From the NCBI GenBank assembly GCA_007133445.1, contig SLMR01000110.1:1-6308 (forward strand): a stretch of DNA of 6,308 nucleotides. Reading direction: 5' to 3'. Source of the DNA: Aquisalimonas sp. (GTDB lineage Bacteria > Pseudomonadota > Gammaproteobacteria > Nitrococcales > Aquisalimonadaceae). Below the pieces are notes generated by a model that made no database searches, was not told the origin of the DNA, and saw nothing but the letters and a program-made list of their open reading frames with translations. Made by a program: the position numbers and the translations under genes. Shown in pieces: positions 1 through 6,169 of this stretch (positions are counted from its first letter, which is position 1; each line of letters begins with the position of its first letter).

Positions 1-1
1 C

Positions 2-979
2 GAGCACAGGACCACCGGTCCCGGTGGACAGGCGCAGTATCAGCCCTCGGGCGAGGCGCTCCTGACCCAGTTCGACTGGAACGTTGCCGTCACCGCCGGG
101 CTGCTGGTCATGGGCGTCATCCTGCTGACCGCCGCGATCCGCGGCATCAGCCTGGGCGGGGACGGCGCCAATGTGGCCCGCTCCATGGGCGGCACGGAAG
201 TTACCCGAGACAGCCGCAACCCGACCCATCGCCGTCTGTACAACGTAGTCGAGGAGATGGCCATCGCCGCCAACCTGCCGGTGCCGCGGGTGTTCGTGAT
301 CAAGCACGAGCCGGGGATCAACGCCTTCGCCGCCGGCAACTCGCCGGACAAGGCCGCCATCGGCATGACCCACGGCGCCCTGGCGGCCCTGAACCGCCAG
401 GAGCTCAAGGGCGTGGTGGCCCACGAGTTCGCACACATCGCCAATGGCGACATGCGCCTGAACCTGCGCCTGATGGCCATGATCTTCGGCCTGGTGGCAC
501 TCACCGTGGCCGGCCGCATGGCCATGCGCAGCATGCTTATCGCCGGCGGTGGCCGGCGGGACCAGCGCGCTGTGCTGGCGGCCATGGCCATCGGCGTCGC
601 ACTCCTGATCCTCGGGGCACTCGGCGTGCTCGCCGGCAGGCTGCTGCAGGCGGCGGTCTCGCGCAAGCGTGAGTACCTGGCGGACGCCACCGCCGTGCAG
701 TTCACCCGCGAGCCGGAGGGCCTCGCCAACGCCCTGAAGAAGATCGGTGCCCTGCAACAGGCCGAGCGGCTCAACAATGCCCACGGCGAGGAAGTCCGCC
801 ACATGCTCTTCGCCGAGGCGGTGGCGCGCCGGTCCCCCGGGCTACTGGCCACTCACCCGCCGCTGGTGGATCGCATCCGCGCCCTGGAACCGCAGTTCAA
901 TCCCGAGTCAGACCCGGTATGGCGCATGACCCAGAAGGAGATGATGCGCGAGAGCCGCGCCGAACTCGGAAGCTCCTAG
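2..979 (+). CDS. M48 family membrane zinc metallopeptidase, HtpX-like (5' truncated)
   Basis: The frame is open from the left edge to TAG at 977-979, giving 325 visible residues; the true start lies outside the window. The zinc site is plain: HEFAH (HExxH) at 422-436 and the third ligand Glu at 671-673 in the REYLADATA context typical of M48. The text before it (INAFAAGNSP, then VVAHEFAHIANGD) and the LLATHPPLVDRIRALEP motif near the C-terminus match the HtpX-related group that usually begins with NFFEHQ. Hydrophobic stretches at about 80-145, 455-535 and 570-655 are likely membrane helices, the last two between the HExxH motif and the third ligand. M48 enzymes of this kind are inner-membrane proteases that degrade damaged or misfolded membrane proteins. 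The large NFFEHQ relatives run to roughly 600 residues or more, while this one ends soon after the THPPL motif, so it is a short form. It is convergent with the VWA gene. Peptidase assignment is firm; substrate is unknown. Confidence 0.93.
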   Translation, partial: EHRTTGPGGQAQYQPSGEALLTQFDWNVAVTAGLLVMGVILLTAAIRGISLGGDGANVARSMGGTEVTRDSRNPTHRRLYNVVEEMAIAANLPVPRVFVIKHEPGINAFAAGNSPDKAAIGMTHGALAALNRQELKGVVAHEFAHIANGDMRLNLRLMAMIFGLVALTVAGRMAMRSMLIAGGGRRDQRAVLAAMAIGVALLILGALGVLAGRLLQAAVSRKREYLADATAVQFTREPEGLANALKKIGALQQAERLNNAHGEEVRHMLFAEAVARRSPGLLATHPPLVDRIRALEPQFNPESDPVWRMTQKEMMRESRAELGSS

Positions 980-1007
980 TGCCCCGTCCCGGGAGGATTG
1001 TCAGGTC

Positions 1008-2372
1008 TCACCCGGCGCGCCTCAGCAGTTCGCCCACCGCCCACTCCAGGTCCTGCAGGGTCCGGCAGCGCAGCGCCTGGTCGCATCGCCGGGCGTAAGC
1101 TGGCATTTCGGAATCCCCGGACCCCCAGCTTCGCTCCGGTTCCGGGTTGAGCCAGATCAGTTCCCGGGCCCGCCCCGCGATGCGCTCCAGGGCATCCAGC
1201 CCCGCGGGGCCGTAGTTGTTGCGGCCGTCGCCGAGGATCACCACCGTCGTCTGCCGCTGGATCAGGCGCTGGGTCAGGGCATCGAACCGTTCCAGCGTGC
1301 CGCCGTAATCCGTGCTGCCATTGCCGTAGCGGGCCAGCGCCTCGGCCATGGCGCGCTCCGGCGAATGGCACTGAAACAGCGCGGTCACCTCCACCGGTTC
1401 GCTGGCGAACACCCAGGAGTGCACCTCCGGGAGCACATCCTGCAGGGCGTGCATGAACGGCAGGAGCACCACCGCCTGCCCCCGGACCGACTGGCTCACG
1501 TCGCACAGCACCACCACCCGGGCCCGGTCCCGCCGGCGCCCCTTCCACACGGGCTGGAACGGCACGCCACCGTAACGCAGGCTCTGGCGCACGGTACGCG
1601 GGGCATCCAGACGCCCTCGGGTTCGCCGACGACGCCGCCGGCCATGGCGTGCCGCCAGACGCCGCGCCAGGCGCTGGACCAGCTCCCGCATGCGCGCCTG
1701 GTCACGGCGATCCAGAGCCGACAGGGGCGTCTGCCGCAGCACGCGGTCCCGGAATCCCCATGCGTGGGCTTCGGCCTGCATGCGCACCCGCTGTTCCACG
1801 CGGTCGCGGATGCGCCGGTCGAATGCGGCGCGGGCACGGGCGAGGCGATCGCCCGGCTCGCCGTCCTCGCGCCGCTGCTGGAGCACGGCGTCCACTGCGT
1901 GCAGCTCCAGAGCCTGGCGGACACGCTGGGTCAGCACCCCGGTCTGAGTCCAGTGCCGCGCCTCGGCCACCCCGGCCTCGGTCATGGCCTGGGCCAGCCG
2001 CGCCTCCAGGGACGCCGTGTCGCCCTGCTCCAGGGCGCGCGCCAGTCCGGCACCGCCACCGGCCTGTTCGCCCTGCCCCACGATCGCCTGGCCGTCACTG
2101 TCGGCAACCGGCGCTGCCAACGGCTCCGGTTCCCCCGATCCGGTCCCCGCATCACTGCCCCCGACCCGGAAGTAGCGGTCGAAAGAGGCATCGAAAGCCG
2201 GTCGCTGATCCCGATGCTTGACCAGTGTCGCCGCCAGCACCTGGCGCGTTCGCTCACGGTCGCTGACACCTGTGAGCGTCAGCGCCCGCGCGGCATCCGC
2301 CGTCTGTGCCGGGCCCACGTCGATGTGGGCGCCGCGCAGCACCTGGACGAACTCGGTAAGCAGGCGATCCAT
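1008..2372 (-). CDS. CoxE-like VWA domain protein
   Basis: A 454-residue protein with the layout of the CoxE-like VWA family. It has an N-terminal helical region (about 1-68), a Gly/Ala/Glu-rich low-complexity linker (about 70-112), a charged helical middle, and a strongly basic run (six consecutive Arg at 245-250) leading into RTVRQSLRYGG. The C-terminal VWA domain spans about 284-454. Its metal-binding MIDAS appears complete: DVSQS at 291-295, Thr354 in GSTDYGG and Asp382 in LGDGRNN. The IWLNPE and WGSGDSEMPAY segments near the end are typical of the family. VWA proteins of this class partner with MoxR AAA+ ATPases as adaptors that present substrates or help assemble enzymes; a cytoplasmic site is expected since there is no signal peptide or membrane helix. 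The gene starts 8 bases after the MoxR stop, so the two are co-transcribed and probably translationally linked. The MIDAS reads DVSQSV rather than the common DxSGSM. No CO dehydrogenase genes are visible, so coxE is not assigned. Confidence 0.92.
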   Translation of the reverse strand: MDRLLTEFVQVLRGAHIDVGPAQTADAARALTLTGVSDRERTRQVLAATLVKHRDQRPAFDASFDRYFRVGGSDAGTGSGEPEPLAAPVADSDGQAIVGQGEQAGGGAGLARALEQGDTASLEARLAQAMTEAGVAEARHWTQTGVLTQRVRQALELHAVDAVLQQRREDGEPGDRLARARAAFDRRIRDRVEQRVRMQAEAHAWGFRDRVLRQTPLSALDRRDQARMRELVQRLARRLAARHGRRRRRRTRGRLDAPRTVRQSLRYGGVPFQPVWKGRRRDRARVVVLCDVSQSVRGQAVVLLPFMHALQDVLPEVHSWVFASEPVEVTALFQCHSPERAMAEALARYGNGSTDYGGTLERFDALTQRLIQRQTTVVILGDGRNNYGPAGLDALERIAGRARELIWLNPEPERSWGSGDSEMPAYARRCDQALRCRTLQDLEWAVGELLRRAG

Positions 2373-2380
2373 GGTTGCGG

Positions 2381-3307
2381 TCAGCCCCGCACCCGCGCCT
2401 TCAGCTCCGGAACCCGCGGCGCGGCGGTCTCGACGTCATCCTGGAACTTGAGCAGGACGTTCAGGGTACGCCGCACCAGGTCCGTATCCAGCTGATCGGC
2501 CTGGAGCAGCAGCAGGGTGCGGGCCCAGTCCAGCGTCTCCGAGATCGCCGGGCGCTTGCGCAGATCCAGCTCCCGCAGACCGTGCACGAAATCCACCACC
2601 TCCGCGCGCAGGGTCACCCCAATGTCCGGCACCCGCTCGGCAAGGATACGCTGCTCCAACGCCTTGTCCGGATAGGGTATGTGCAGATGCAGGCAACGGC
2701 GCTTGAGCGCCTCGGAGAGTTCGCGGCTGCCATTGCTGGTGAGGAAGACAATGGGCGGCTGCGCGGCGCCGATGGTGCCCAGTTCCGGGATAGTCACCTG
2801 ATAGTCCGCCAGAAACTCCAGCAGGAAGGCCTCGAATTCGGGATCGGCCTTGTCCACCTCGTCGATCAGCAGCACCGCGCCCTGGGGGGCCCGCAGCGCC
2901 TGTAGCAGGGGCCGCGCCTCCAGGAAGGGCTCCGAGAAGAAGCCGCCGCCGAGACCATCCAGCCGGTGGATGGCATCATCCAGGCTGTCGCTGTCGGCCA
3001 GGAGACCACCCAGACGATCACGCAGGAGCTGGGTGTAGAGCAGCTGTTTGCCGTACTTCCATTCGTACAGCGCCCGACCCTCATCCAGCCCCTCGTAGCA
3101 CTGCAGCCGGATCAGCTCGCGGTCGACAACGCCGGCCAGGGCCCGCGCGAGCTCCGTCTTGCCCACGCCCGGCGGACCTTCCACCAGCACCGGCTTGCCC
3201 AGGGCATCACCCAGGTAGACCACCGTGGCAACCTCTTCGCTGCAGATGTAGCCGACGCGGGCAAGCTCGTCGACGAGGCCCTGGATCTGTTCGCTTGCAT
3301 CACTCAT
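2381..3307 (-). CDS. MoxR-type AAA+ ATPase (CoxD-like)
   Basis: A 308-residue single-domain AAA+ ATPase. Walker A is GPPGVGKT at residues 44-51, Walker B is VLLIDE at 145-150, the sensor 1 region is TSN at 190-192, the arginine finger is probably in KRRC at 202-205, and the sensor 2 helix is in KRPAISETLDW at 251-261. The size and these motifs fit the MoxR/CoxD branch, whose members form hexameric rings and act as chaperones for maturation of enzyme complexes or for stress responses, normally with a VWA partner. That partner is the next gene downstream. ATG at 3305-3307 is the only reasonable start; the protein begins MSDASEQIQG and no other Met lies near. The best Shine-Dalgarno match (AAGGA at 3322-3326) is 14 bases away, longer than ideal. 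The channel gene ends 56 bases upstream on the same strand. Family assignment is firm; the client is unknown. Confidence 0.94.
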   Translation of the reverse strand: MSDASEQIQGLVDELARVGYICSEEVATVVYLGDALGKPVLVEGPPGVGKTELARALAGVVDRELIRLQCYEGLDEGRALYEWKYGKQLLYTQLLRDRLGGLLADSDSLDDAIHRLDGLGGGFFSEPFLEARPLLQALRAPQGAVLLIDEVDKADPEFEAFLLEFLADYQVTIPELGTIGAAQPPIVFLTSNGSRELSEALKRRCLHLHIPYPDKALEQRILAERVPDIGVTLRAEVVDFVHGLRELDLRKRPAISETLDWARTLLLLQADQLDTDLVRRTLNVLLKFQDDVETAAPRVPELKARVRG

Positions 3308-3321
3308 GGGTCAGGCATCAT

Positions 3322-3326
3322 TCCTT
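3322..3326 (-). promoter_or_regulatory. Candidate Shine-Dalgarno of the MoxR gene, long spacing
   Basis: AAGGA on the minus strand is the only purine-rich ribosome-binding motif near the MoxR start. Its 14-base spacing to the ATG is unusually long. A five-codon reading frame (MMPDP, 3304-3321) lies between, with its TGA overlapping the MoxR ATG in an ATGA arrangement. Confidence 0.4.
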
Positions 3327-3363
3327 GTTACTCAGCTTTCGACAAGTAAATCCCTCCGGCCGG

Positions 3364-4449
3364 TTACGGCTGTCCCGTCTGGGCCGTAGGCATCTCTACC
3401 GGTTCCTCGAACTGCGCGCGGATGCGCGGCAGGTACTCCGGATACGCCCGCTGGATGAACGCCACCAGCCCCTCGCGCACGCGGCAGCGCAGATCCCAGG
3501 CCGCCGAGGAATCCCCCGCGCTCATGAGGAAACGCACCTGCACGGCCTGATTCGAAGAGTCCGTCACCTGCACCGTGCTCGTTTCCCCGTCCCACTCGGG
3601 GGACTCCGCCAGCAGGCGCATGAATTCATCCCGCAACGGCGCCATGGGCATGCGGTAGTCCACCCAGACGAATACCGGTCCGCACAGGTTGGTGGAGTTG
3701 CGGCTCCAGTTCTGGAACGGGTTCTCAATGAACCACTGCAACGGCACCACCAGGCGGCGCAGGTCCCAGACCCGCAGCACCACGTAGGTGCTGGTCACCT
3801 CCTCCACCCAGCACCACTCCCCCTGCACGAACAGGACATCATCGATGCGGAACGGCTGAGTGAGGGCGATCTGCATGCCGGCCAGCAGATTCGTGAGCAC
3901 GGGCCGGGCGGCGAAGCCGAGGATGATGCCGCCGATGCCGGCGGAAGCCAGCAGGCTGGTACCCAGCTGCTGCACTGGAGGAAAGGTCATCAGTGCCGCC
4001 GCGACACCGACGATGACGATAAGGATGTTCAGGCCACGGGTAATGAAGCGGGTCTGCGTCTCGATCTTGCGCGCCTGCCGGCTCTGGTCGGGCAGTGGCG
4101 GATTCAGGTGGACGATCACCTCGCCGATGGCCGCCGAGCAACGCACCGCGGCCCAGGTCAGCGCGACGATCAGAAGCAGGGTGATCAGGTGCCGCGTCAC
4201 CTCAACCAGTGGCACCTCGGGCGGTGCCTGCTGCCACACCAGCTGCAGGGCGATCAGGCAAAACACCGCGCCCAGTGCGCGGGACGCGTTATCCAGGAAC
4301 ATTCGACCGGTCTTTCCGGCAGGCATGATCTGCCGCAAGGCCGCCAGAATGATGCGATACACGCCCAGCACCATGATGACCGCCATGCCGGACGCCACCG
4401 CCATGAGCACCCATGCCTGAACCGCGCCTTCGATCAGTTCCAGGTCCAT
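3364..4449 (-). CDS. MscS-family mechanosensitive ion channel
   Basis: A 361-residue membrane protein. Predicted helices lie at about 12-35, 56-72, 86-103, 139-157 and a Gly/Ala-rich pore helix at about 163-196 (SLLASAGIGGIILGFAARP), the hallmark of MscS channels. It is followed by a beta domain (PFRIDDVLFVQGEWCWVEEV, then VWDLRRLVVP) and an alpha/beta C-terminal domain ending near residue 345. MscS channels in the inner membrane open under membrane tension and release solutes during hypo-osmotic shock. The GEW-W-VEE and WDLRRLVVPL-F-E-PFQNW pattern belongs to a subgroup of five-or-so-helix channels widespread in proteobacteria. I chose ATG at 4447-4449 because GGGAGG sits 8 bases upstream and the first helix follows. 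An in-frame ATG at 4581 would add 44 non-hydrophobic residues and overlap the divergent transporter start. It is probably the first gene of the operon with the MoxR and VWA genes. The stop is TAA at 3364-3366. Confidence 0.93.
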   Translation of the reverse strand: MDLELIEGAVQAWVLMAVASGMAVIMVLGVYRIILAALRQIMPAGKTGRMFLDNASRALGAVFCLIALQLVWQQAPPEVPLVEVTRHLITLLLIVALTWAAVRCSAAIGEVIVHLNPPLPDQSRQARKIETQTRFITRGLNILIVIVGVAAALMTFPPVQQLGTSLLASAGIGGIILGFAARPVLTNLLAGMQIALTQPFRIDDVLFVQGEWCWVEEVTSTYVVLRVWDLRRLVVPLQWFIENPFQNWSRNSTNLCGPVFVWVDYRMPMAPLRDEFMRLLAESPEWDGETSTVQVTDSSNQAVQVRFLMSAGDSSAAWDLRCRVREGLVAFIQRAYPEYLPRIRAQFEEPVEMPTAQTGQP

Positions 4450-4457
4450 CGTCCTCG

Positions 4458-4463
4458 CCTCCC
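4458..4463 (-). promoter_or_regulatory. Shine-Dalgarno of the MscS-like gene
   Basis: GGGAGG on the minus strand, 8 bases before the ATG at 4447-4449. This spacing and strength decide in favour of the 361-residue protein over a longer in-frame start at 4581. I see no convincing minus-strand promoter between here and 4580. Confidence 0.7.
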
Positions 4464-4516
4464 GCCGGAACTTGAACAGCTTACGCAACGGCTGCGGGCC
4501 AACGCCATGGGCAACC

Positions 4517-4545
4517 TTGCCGGTCATCGCCCCGTGGCAGAGAAT
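4517..4545 (+). promoter_or_regulatory. Candidate sigma-70 promoter of the MFS transporter
   Basis: TTGCCG (4517-4522, 4 of 6 matches to TTGACA), a 17-base spacer, and GAGAAT (4540-4545, 4 of 6 matches to TATAAT). Transcription would start near 4552 and leave a leader of about 29 bases before the ATG at 4581. It lies in the 131-base divergent gap between the channel and transporter genes. Such matches occur by chance, so this is tentative. Confidence 0.35.
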
Positions 4546-4580
4546 GGCGATCTGTCCGGGCACACAAGAGCGCAGCGCCA

Positions 4581-5873
4581 ATGCGCGGCTTCCTGATCTC
4601 CATCATCGCCCTGCTGGCCTCCATGGCCGTGCTGCTGCTGGGTGTCGGTCTGATGGGAAGCCTGCTCAGCATCCGGCTGAACTTCGAAGCCATTGACCCA
4701 CAGATCAAGGGCCTGATCCTGTCCGCCTACTACATCGGCCTCGTGGCGGGCTCGCAACAGGCTGGCCGGGTCATCAGGCAGGCGGGCCACATCCGCGCGT
4801 TCGCCATCTTCGCCGCGCTGTGCACCGCAGCCATTCTGCTGCAGGGCCTGTACGTGATCCCCGCAGCATGGTTCCTGCTGCGCGTGTTGAGCGGCTTCAG
4901 CACCGCGGGCATCTACATGGTGGTGGAGAGCTGGCTGAACGAACGTGCCGATCCGGTTTCCCGCGGCCGGGTCTTTTCGCTCTATCAGATCGTCTCCTAC
5001 GTCGCCCTCGGGGCCGGTCAGTTCCTTCTGCATCTGGGCGATCCCGCGGGGGCCGAACTGTTCATGGTCGTCGGCCTGCTGTTTGCCCTGTGTCTGGTGC
5101 CGGTGGCCCTGAGCCGCGCCAGCAATCCGCCGGAACCTTCCCCCCACGTCCCCATGGCGCTACGCCAGACCGTGACGGGCGCGCCCCTGGCAGCCTGGAC
5201 CTGCCTGGCTTCCGGGCTCATTAGCGGCGCGATCTACACGTTGACGCCGGCATTCGGCCTCCGGCTGGGCATGGACGTTGGCACCGTCGCCACGCTCATG
5301 GCGAGCCTGATTCTCGGCGGTATCGCCCTGCAATGGCCGATCGGACACCTCTCGGACCATTTCGGCCGTCGGCCGCTGATCCTCGTGGTCGGCACCGTGA
5401 GTGGTCTGGTCGCGCTTGCCATTGCGTTGCTGGGAACGGTGGTGCCGCTGACCGCACTGCTGGTCACCATGGCGGTATTCGGCGGCTTCTCGTTCACCTA
5501 CTACCCGCTGGCGGTCTCCCAGGCCAACGACCGGGTGGGGCCGGGGAGCGATTTCGTGGCCATCGCCGCTGCCCTGCTGTTCCTCTGGGGGGTCGGTGCC
5601 GCCCTGGGCCCGGTGGCCGGCGGCTGGCTGATCGCCTGGCTGGACGCACCGGGACTGTTCTTCTACGTCGCCGCCCTGGGCATTGCCACCGGGGTCGCGG
5701 CCTGGCTCCAGGGTGCCGACCCCACACCGGCTCGGCAGCCCTATCGAACAATGTCCCGGACCTCCGCCGTTGTCACCGAGCTCGACCCTCGCAGCCACGA
5801 TGACCTCCCCTCCGGCGAAGAACCCGCCGCCACCTCGGAAAACGACGCCACTGACGAAGCGGACCCACGCTGA
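4581..5873 (+). CDS. MFS transporter, YcaD-like
   Basis: A 430-residue major facilitator protein with about 12 hydrophobic segments between residues 5 and 377, split into two halves by a short loop at about 179-200. The first loop 2-3 carries a motif A variant (AGSQQAGRVIRQAGHIRAF, 56-74). The equivalent loop of the second half is close to canonical: GHLSDHFGRRPL at 255-266. The VVESWLNERA segment at 114-123 is characteristic of the YcaD-like group, inner-membrane permeases of unknown substrate. Residues about 380-430 form a hydrophilic tail with RTSAVVTELDPRS followed by an acidic end; a similar RT-P/S-VV-ELDP stretch occurs in relatives, as I recall. The start at 4581 places the first helix directly after MRGF. 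The Shine-Dalgarno is weak (AAGAG, about 10 bases upstream). It is transcribed divergently from the channel gene. Stop TGA 5871-5873. The family is firm, the substrate cannot be read from sequence. Confidence 0.92.
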   Translation: MRGFLISIIALLASMAVLLLGVGLMGSLLSIRLNFEAIDPQIKGLILSAYYIGLVAGSQQAGRVIRQAGHIRAFAIFAALCTAAILLQGLYVIPAAWFLLRVLSGFSTAGIYMVVESWLNERADPVSRGRVFSLYQIVSYVALGAGQFLLHLGDPAGAELFMVVGLLFALCLVPVALSRASNPPEPSPHVPMALRQTVTGAPLAAWTCLASGLISGAIYTLTPAFGLRLGMDVGTVATLMASLILGGIALQWPIGHLSDHFGRRPLILVVGTVSGLVALAIALLGTVVPLTALLVTMAVFGGFSFTYYPLAVSQANDRVGPGSDFVAIAAALLFLWGVGAALGPVAGGWLIAWLDAPGLFFYVAALGIATGVAAWLQGADPTPARQPYRTMSRTSAVVTELDPRSHDDLPSGEEPAATSENDATDEADPR

Positions 5874-5896
5874 CCGTGCGGAAACACTTGCCCGGC

Positions 5897-5919
5897 ATGT
5901 TCCGGCCTCCCCCGAACAT
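5897..5919. repeat. Inverted repeat downstream of the MFS gene
   Basis: ATGTTC (5897-5902) and GAACAT (5914-5919) are perfect reverse complements around an 11-base loop, 24 bases after the transporter stop. There is no following T-tract, so it is not a convincing intrinsic terminator. It could be an operator-like site upstream of the promoter at 5951, or chance. Confidence 0.35.
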
Positions 5920-5950
5920 CTCCTCAACACTCCGCGAGCATCAGGCGGAT

Positions 5951-5979
5951 TTGACACCACGGGAATCTTCATCTAAACC
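5951..5979 (+). promoter_or_regulatory. Candidate sigma-70 promoter for the secreted-protein gene
   Basis: A perfect TTGACA -35 box (5951-5956), then 17 bases, then TAAACC (5974-5979, 3 of 6 matches to TATAAT). The transcript would begin near 5986 and carry a leader of about 185 bases through the hairpin block before the ATG at 6170. The -35 is excellent and the -10 weak, which would suit an activated or growth-phase-dependent promoter; that last point is inference. Confidence 0.45.
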
Positions 5980-6013
5980 TAGCTACGTACTGAGACATTT
6001 GCTTATTTCGTTT

Positions 6014-6133
6014 CAGTGCTGACCCGAAGCTCTGCTTCGGCGTCACTGGTGCACTCCGTTCGGAGCCACCACGCAGCGCGGTGCAGTCGAGTGCCGTGAC
6101 TCGACCGCGCCATCCTCTGCGCCGCAGTGCGCA
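6014..6133 (+). other. Tandem stem-loops: structured 5' leader, small RNA or REP-like repeat
   Basis: Four consecutive inverted repeats. Hairpin 1: CCGAAGC (6024-6030) with GCTTCGG (6034-6040), loop TCT, extended by GAC/GTC and CAGT/ACTG to 6014 and 6048 around a 5' bulge GCT (6018-6020) and a single C bulge at 6041. Hairpin 2: CTCC (6054-6057) with GGAG (6062-6065), extended outward by GGTG (6048-6051) and CACC (6067-6070) around unpaired CA and C. Hairpin 3: GCGCGG (6076-6081) with CCGCGC (6105-6110) and TCGAGT (6087-6092) with ACTCGA (6099-6104), with a 5' bulge TGCAG (6082-6086). Hairpin 4: TGCGC (6118-6122) with GCGCA (6129-6133). No T-tract follows any of them, so they are not plain terminators. 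Hairpin 3 alone has 12 pairs, far more than a random spacer usually offers. Whether this is an mRNA leader, a separate RNA or DNA repeat cannot be decided here. Confidence 0.6.
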
Positions 6134-6156
6134 ACAGTCGCGGCAAATAATGAAAT

Positions 6157-6162
6157 GAGGAG
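6157..6162 (+). promoter_or_regulatory. Strong Shine-Dalgarno of the secreted-protein gene
   Basis: GAGGAG is followed by 7 bases (AAGATCC) and ATG at 6170-6172, an ideal arrangement. An in-frame ATG at 6155-6157 overlaps this motif and has no ribosome-binding site of its own, so 6170 is the preferred start. Confidence 0.8.
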
Positions 6163-6169
6163 AAGATCC

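Larger units (their letters stand above)
5874..6169. other. Intergenic region, 296 bases, with promoter and stem-loops
   Basis: No credible gene lies here. From left to right it holds a weak inverted repeat just after the transporter (5897-5919), a strong -35-like hexamer (5951), an A/T-rich stretch (about 5968-6013), a compact block of GC-rich hairpins (6014-6133), and an A-rich unstructured stretch leading to a Shine-Dalgarno. Reading frames across the block on either strand are short or are GC-driven shadows with no family resemblance. Confidence 0.75.

Noticed and set aside
40..852. A 270-residue open frame on the minus strand opposite the M48 gene
   Set aside because: It is antisense to the HExxH peptidase and made of Ser/Ala/Arg-rich sequence typical of a reverse-strand shadow.
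983..993. CCCG-TCC-CGGG hairpin between the convergent stop codons as a bidirectional terminator
   Set aside because: Only four to five pairs and no T-tract on either strand, so it is not a supportable intrinsic terminator.
1365..2495. A 376-residue open frame on the plus strand opposite the VWA gene
   Set aside because: It lies antisense to a protein with a complete MIDAS and family motifs. Its composition (Arg, Pro, His, Gln, Leu) is what GC-rich antisense frames give, and it runs past the end of its neighbour.
4450..4581. Longer N-terminus for the MscS channel from ATG at 4581
   Set aside because: The extra 44 residues are not hydrophobic, would overlap the divergent transporter start and skip the good Shine-Dalgarno at 4458-4463.
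3295..4596. A 433-residue open frame on the plus strand opposite the MscS gene
   Set aside because: It is antisense to a clear channel gene, is rich in His, Gln and Arg with no hydrophobic or domain pattern, and spans the neighbouring gene boundaries at both ends.
5160..5972. A 270-residue open frame on the minus strand opposite the transporter
   Set aside because: Its bulk is antisense to the MFS gene, its composition is Gly/Arg/Gln-rich, and it matches no family I know. There is no Shine-Dalgarno that would support it.
6014..6110. Integron attC site or CRISPR repeats
   Set aside because: The hairpins lack the GTTRRRY core of attC, and the units are not identical repeats with unique spacers.
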